From assembly GCA_019649035.1 (NCBI GenBank), contig BMAT01012739.1:154773-177129 (forward strand): a DNA stretch of 22,357 nucleotides, written 5' to 3'. The DNA is from Elysia marginata (lineage: Eukaryota > Mollusca > Gastropoda > Plakobranchidae). Each line of letters starts with the position of its first letter. Position 1 is the first letter of the stretch. Positions 17,535 to 22,357 of the stretch are shown in pieces. The translations under genes and the position numbers were made by a program. The notes beneath the pieces were generated by a model. The model had not been told where the DNA came from. It did no database searches and worked only from the letters and a program-made list of their open reading frames with translations.

Positions 17535-20090
17535 TTGTCCAAAATATAAAATTTGAACTGCAAGTACACATAACAAAAAAGTGTGAATTTGTTTATCATT
17601 TTTAGATTGGACTAAAAAAATATTGAAATAGTTATTCACTGTATTTTTTTTTCTTTTTCATCATGTTCTTGTCAGTTGGCTTTTCTACTTATATTTTTCA
17701 CTTTAAGTATTTATCTGAACACAATTTTACCATCTAAAACTCAGATAACTTATGTACTTTTTGAATGTGATTTTCTACTCTTTTTTTCTGTTTGCCATCA
17801 CTTTATGAAAGGGAAAGTTCATTATTTTGTCTGCCCAAACTTTTTGATTGTAAATATAAGGGGAGGAAAAAAGACCAGTGCCATGCTATCTAGCACAAAA
17901 CTTCATCACTCATTTTTACAACTCTAAAAACATCTTTCTGGAAATGCTCGTGAATTAGTCTACAAATTGTAACTACAGCATATCCCTCCCTTTTTATAAA
18001 GCTAATTCCTCACATCAAAAGATTTCAATGCTCATTTTTAAATAAGCATCATTTTTGAATCAGTGTTTGCACTGACCTGTATTTGTTGAACAGCATAGTT
18101 AGAATAGAGTGAACTTCCATAACTATAGGCTTAAGGCTTAATATCATCAACAAACTGATTTCTCTTCGGTGCCAAGCTTTTTTCCAGTCATTGTAACATA
18201 TTCTTCACCCAGCATCCACACTTCTTTGAATTGAGTAGCAGCATATCTCAGTGCAATACTGGATTCTCTCAGACAGAATTCTAAAAATAAGACAAGCAAA
18301 AATTTGTTACTTCTAATTGTGAAGGCACCATAGATTAAACAAGAGTTGCAATATAGCTGCGTAGATAAGCAAATTAAAAATTATTGTATTGTATTACTCC
18401 AGCTCTAAGAGTACAAGCGAAACAAGTAAGCTATCAGCTTTTCACATTTGTCAGACTAAAAAAAAGTACCAAAGTGTATTAGACATTTACAGAAATAGGC
18501 AGAAAGAAAAGATGCAGCATAGGCCCAGAATAGCAAGCCATCAATTGGTAGGGTATTATGTACTGTTAAAGGGAAACAATAGAAAGGGTTTGATTTTTCC
18601 AAGATTTCAAAAAAAGTTTTTTTATCTTTGTGGCTTTTGACTTGTAACTTGTCTATACGCACCAAACTTTAAAAACAAGATTGGTCTGCTTTAAGAATTA
18701 ATTTCATCTGATCAGCCATTGATGAAGCCTATTCTTACAAACAGGGACATACTTCATAGAAGTGTTGAGATTTTTTCCTGCTTTTAGTGTGTTGTAACCT
18801 GCTTGTATCTCAAATATTTTTGTTAATTCTCAAGTTTTGTTTACCTACACCTCTACTTTTTATGCTCAACTGGTGTTATGTTTCCCTTATTGTATTCAAG
18901 GTAGACTGTAACTCTCATTGTCAAAGTGATTCTTCTTTTTCTCAGTTTTAAGTTTTGTCTTGAGACTGTTGTCCCAGATCTGTGATGCTTTGCTCGGTAT
19001 GCAGCCTCAGTTGTGTTATTGTCTCTTGTGTTAATATAAATTGCTTGCAGTGCCTGCATTAAAACAGAAATCCTACGCAGCCAGCCTAATATATCAATAA
19101 GTTTTTCTTTGTCTCTCGGTAAAGTAACTATTATTATATTTACCAGAAATTTTATATTAATCGATGCTTGATTTTTTTTTTTGTGTATCAATCCTACATT
19201 TTTAGACATATTGTTTGACAAGTTAGTTTGTCATCACTCTTAAGTACAATGTGTGAAATTTGCAACAAGACTTTTTGTAAAAATTGCCAGTAATTGTTTT
19301 CTATTCATCATGACTGCCAAAATGTACATTGTCCTGTTACTTATAAGGTGAATATAATCTAACTTCCACCTTTGGTGGCACCGCAAGCATTACTGTAAAG
19401 TTCCATCATCTTTTAAAATTTTTTTTAGTGTACGCAAAGTAATATGATCATTTCAGTATAGTTGAAATCCTTTCTGAAAAACTTAAAAGGACTACTTATT
19501 TTCTAACCATTAAATAATATATGAAGACAACTTCAGCTTTCAATGTCTCAGCACTTATGACCTTTATAAGAAAATTGTTAGCAGTTTTCATTTTATTTAT
19601 GAGCACCTGCTTTGTTATGGCTTGTAAATCAAATGTGGGTGAATGCAACATCATGTTTGGTCTGTGTGGACCCTGCTCTCTCTAGGAATCTAAAATCTCC
19701 TAAAAAGTTTGGAAATTTAAGGGTACAAGATAAATTTTATTTGTTCTGATTCTAGTATTTCTTATTTTTTGTTGTTAGTTGGAGAAAGTTTTAATGAGCA
19801 TAATCTCATACCAAAAACAAACAAACAAAATTGAGCAGTCCTGGCATTTAACCACCTACATAAAAGGGCAATGGTTGTCATTTTGTATTTTCGTTCACAC
19901 ACCTTTATAGGGTTATTTCAAATGATTCAATTCCAATTTGCTACCCAGAGAACTGGTTACTTGTACAAGGCAAGTTTTGCAAGGATCTCTAGTGTAATGC
20001 TATGGCTTGAAGAAATCCCTACTGTTTGGAAACTTAGAGCTGTGTTAACCATGCTTTGCTTTTGAACATGCCTTTAAATGGTTTTGTGTG

Positions 20091-20190
20091 GCATAGATCT
20101 TGAGGGTTACTGTGGCATTATCTAGACGTTCTGTTATGCAGCATAGATCTTTAGGGTTATTATGGCATTATGTATACATTCTGTTTAAGA
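20091..20190 (+). repeat. Tandem duplication, 50-bp unit, 2 copies
   Basis: 20091-20140 and 20141-20190 both start gcatagatctt and share agggtta, tggcattat and ttctgtt in register, with several substitutions. It lies in the presumed 3' UTR. Confidence 0.85.
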
Positions 20191-20335
20191 ATTAAAAAAC
20201 ATAGAGCAAACAAAAGTTTTTAGTGAAGCTCAACTTATCCTCTAAATTTGCAATATCAGTGAATTCATTGACGAACTTTGCTTACGCACTACATGCTGCC
20301 TACTGATTTCTTCACCCTTTAAGTCACACTGTATC

Positions 20336-20414
20336 TCTGACCGGGACAAACCAAGTGCAGTATCTGCAATGTAAACCATTTGATAGATACTTTACTTGGT
20401 TTGTCCATGGCAGA
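20336..20414 (+). repeat. Imperfect hairpin of about 79 nt, pre-miRNA-like
   Basis: A perfect 13-bp inverted pair, GGACAAACCAAGT (20344-20356) with ACTTGGTTTGTCC (20394-20406), continues inward across a 3x3 internal loop into GTATCT (20360-20365) pairing with AGATAC (20385-20390), leaving a 19-nt loop. Outward it continues as TCTG-A-CC with GGCAGA. About 25 pairs in a 79-nt stem with short internal loops resembles a miRNA precursor, but a decayed inverted-repeat element is equally possible. Expression is unknown. Confidence 0.6.
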
Positions 20415-21730
20415 TCTGTAAACAGCATTTTGTTTTTTTCTGCAAATGCTACTATGCATGTTCCACTTATGAACTTTTCATTTTGGATGTAAGTTTTTTA
20501 TACTGCTGTTGATAATAGACTGTAAAACTGGAAAAGCAGCCCTTTGATCTACCGGTTGGCGTCTGCGCCAGACTTCAGCATAATACAATGTGCCTCCAGG
20601 CTATATCAGTGCCGTGTACCTTCCTAGTGAAAATATTGTGTATTTTACAATTGAAAAATATTGAACTTTTTGCCTTTTTAAGGTATAATGTATTGATAGA
20701 TTTCAAGTATAACGTACATACTAATCGACATAGTTTTATTTCTGCTCTATTCCTTTTTTTGTGTACTCTGTCTATCCCTGGTGCTGAATTCTTTACTCAC
20801 ACAGCAAGCTTCTGGTATTCCAGCTCTTGTCAACCGTCCACTCATCTTGAGAGACAAATTGAGAAATTCTAACTGTGTGCCTTGTCACCTACATGCCACT
20901 CTATATTGCTTCTCTATTTTAATACATACTAAATAATCAATCCCAAAGCATTCAATTCTCAAACTAATTTTTCTTTTTCGTTGGCAATAGCTTATATTCT
21001 ATTCATCCCTGTAAAAGTTGTTGTGCTATGCTACTGGCACACTACAAAGCTCTTATTTACCTTTCATATCATAAGTTCCTTTTTTGGGCTCAATTCTCCA
21101 GCAGTGCATTAGGCCCTTAATGTTAATAGTTTATAAGATCTAGATTATAATTGGGAAGTGGTGCCAATATAACCGCTCACTATTTTATACAACTTCTTCT
21201 TTAGTGCTACACCAAATTGACATATCTAGTATTTCGAAGTGTTGGAAGTTTTAATTTCCCAAGTTCTCAAAAAATGTTTAAAAGAAACATTTGTAGAAAA
21301 TGATGCTTACAGTTACATCTCAGCATGTAGTGGTATAAATCTTGGTCAAAGTGGACAAGAATTAAGTTCTTATGCACAGTCAATGGGTCATGGCATATGT
21401 CATCAGGGATGGTAACAAGATGCATATTGTTTTCTTTCCTATGAAGTAAAAAAATTTGCGCAAAGATAACTCAACACTGGTCTATCCATTTTAAGCTAAC
21501 TAAATCCTTTTACTGCTCCTCCAATACCCCCCGCTGTGCTAATAACATTTCTACAGTCTAATGGATCTAAATTTAAGGTGTAGATTGAAAAATCCCGATT
21601 TTGTCTTCTCTGCAAATCCATGATTGACTAAGTTGCAACTAGGCCTACTGTAAAAACAATATTATAGCGCATAGACTGTACCAATACCAATAGCAAGCAA
21701 GAACGCACAAAACAAAACAAGACATAAGTT

Positions 21731-21914
21731 CAGGATGTACATTGTGTATCTACAAGGCACATAGATCAGGTCGTTCTAGAACTTACAGACATATGTGCAG
21801 GACGCACATTGTGTGTCTACAAGGCACATAGATCAGGCCATTGTAGAAAGTACAGGTATAAATGCAGGATCTACAAGGCACATAGATCAGGCCATTGTAG
21901 AACGTACAATGTAT
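21731..21914 (+). repeat. Tandem repeat, 67-bp unit, about 2.8 copies
   Basis: Copies start at 21731, 21798 and 21865, each beginning cagga. All share ctacaaggcacatagatcag followed by g-Y-c-R-t-t-S-tagaa. The third copy lacks 13 nt present at 21737-21749 of the first. The array ends about 80 nt before the AATAAA. Confidence 0.9.
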
Positions 21915-21996
21915 GCTGTCTGTGTAAGCCTGAGTTATTACAATCAGGGTTGCTGCCACGTACACTGTAACTCAAGGCAGATCTAGTTCTGTTTCA

Positions 21997-22002
21997 AATA
22001 AA
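21997..22002 (+). promoter_or_regulatory. Candidate poly(A) signal AATAAA
   Basis: This is the only exact AATAAA between the stop codon and the window end. It is followed within 10-35 nt by GT-rich sequence (gattgtatgtgacctgtgcc), the usual arrangement for a cleavage and polyadenylation site. Cleavage would fall near 22015-22025. Confidence 0.5.
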
Positions 22003-22020
22003 ATGTTCAGATGATTGTAT

Positions 22021-22357
22021 GTGACCTGTGCCTTCACATACGTTCATATAAAGCCATATTCCCACTCCAGTTTCCATTTGTTTCATCTGTTGCACATAAC
22101 TTTTTCCTTCCCCCAGCATAACATTCCTTTTTGGTTTTATTTGAACTGCCTAAACATTTGTGAAATTCAAATGTACATAATCTCTCTTCATTGCACATGC
22201 TCCCGAATTCATTATAATATTTTGGTTTTCATGGCTGATGTACAGATTAAGATAATTATGACCTTTACTACTCATAATAACAATTTGTTTAAAAATTACA
22301 AACATTTTGTAGTTTCATGTTAATATATCATTTGAGATGACAATCTGCTCTTCTCTC
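22021..22357 (+). other. Downstream flank
   Basis: Sequence beyond the presumed polyadenylation site. AT-rich, with a Pumilio-like TGTACATA at 22172. The open frame at 22015-22323 has no recognisable protein content. No start of another gene is visible. Confidence 0.5.

Larger units (their letters stand above)
16423..22020 (+). other. Presumed long 3' UTR of supervillin
   Basis: AT-rich non-coding DNA on the sense strand after the stop. No convincing coding exon is seen on either strand. The single canonical AATAAA is at 21997, so the UTR could be about 5.6 kb. Earlier variant hexamers (ATTAAA at 18334, 18373, 19058, 19509, 20191) could end shorter transcripts. A Pumilio-like TGTAAATA is at 17849-17856 and an AU-rich TTATTTATG near 19594. 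The UTR length is inferred; part could be intergenic. Confidence 0.5.

Noticed and set aside
18853-19221. 122-codon open frame on the minus strand
   Set aside because: It shows no recognisable motif or splice-supported neighbour, and its composition follows the T-rich plus strand. Probably chance.
21403-21960. Further CAGGG-type motifs that might be hAT ends (near 21404 and 21942)
   Set aside because: Both are in the same orientation, with no matching CCCTG partner at a sensible distance.
22015-22323. 102-codon open frame at the window end
   Set aside because: Low-complexity Ile/His/Phe/Asn-rich translation typical of AT-rich non-coding DNA, with no domain.

Overview
This is animal nuclear DNA carrying the 3' half of one protein-coding gene on the + strand. 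Twenty short exons (87-208 nt) sit in AT-rich, T-run-rich introns with GT...AG borders. Joined in order, they keep one reading frame for 981 complete codons plus a stop at 16420-16422. The product is the C-terminal part of supervillin (SVIL), a villin/gelsolin-superfamily protein that links actin and myosin II to the membrane. The assignment rests on family signatures in the right order: [82 protein letters not shown] and a terminal villin headpiece ending in GLF.

Layout: 1-649 is upstream intron. 650-3104 (exons 1-3) encodes the end of the low-complexity N-terminal half: a Ser/Pro/Thr-rich stretch, an acidic stretch, then a basic stretch. 3627-14028 (exons 4-18) encodes five gelsolin-like repeats. 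15155-16422 (exons 19-20) encodes the headpiece. 16423 to about 22020 is a presumed very long 3' UTR whose only canonical AATAAA is at 21997. The rest is downstream DNA. Exon numbers count from the first exon visible here; the real 5' end and start codon lie outside the window. Residue numbers count from the first complete codon of that exon.

The introns (269-1139 nt) are much shorter than those of vertebrate SVIL, which suggests an invertebrate, perhaps a mollusc. That is inference, and the species cannot be named. No RNA gene, CRISPR array or intact transposon is convincing. Small extra structure includes short tandem duplications, a LINE-like 3' tail in intron 1, a possible 300-bp hAT-like element in intron 13, a pre-miRNA-like hairpin in the 3' region, and a strong extra splice donor 4 nt inside exon 19.

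I found no new multi-gene system. The window is an ordinary, well-preserved cytoskeletal gene with a few local oddities.
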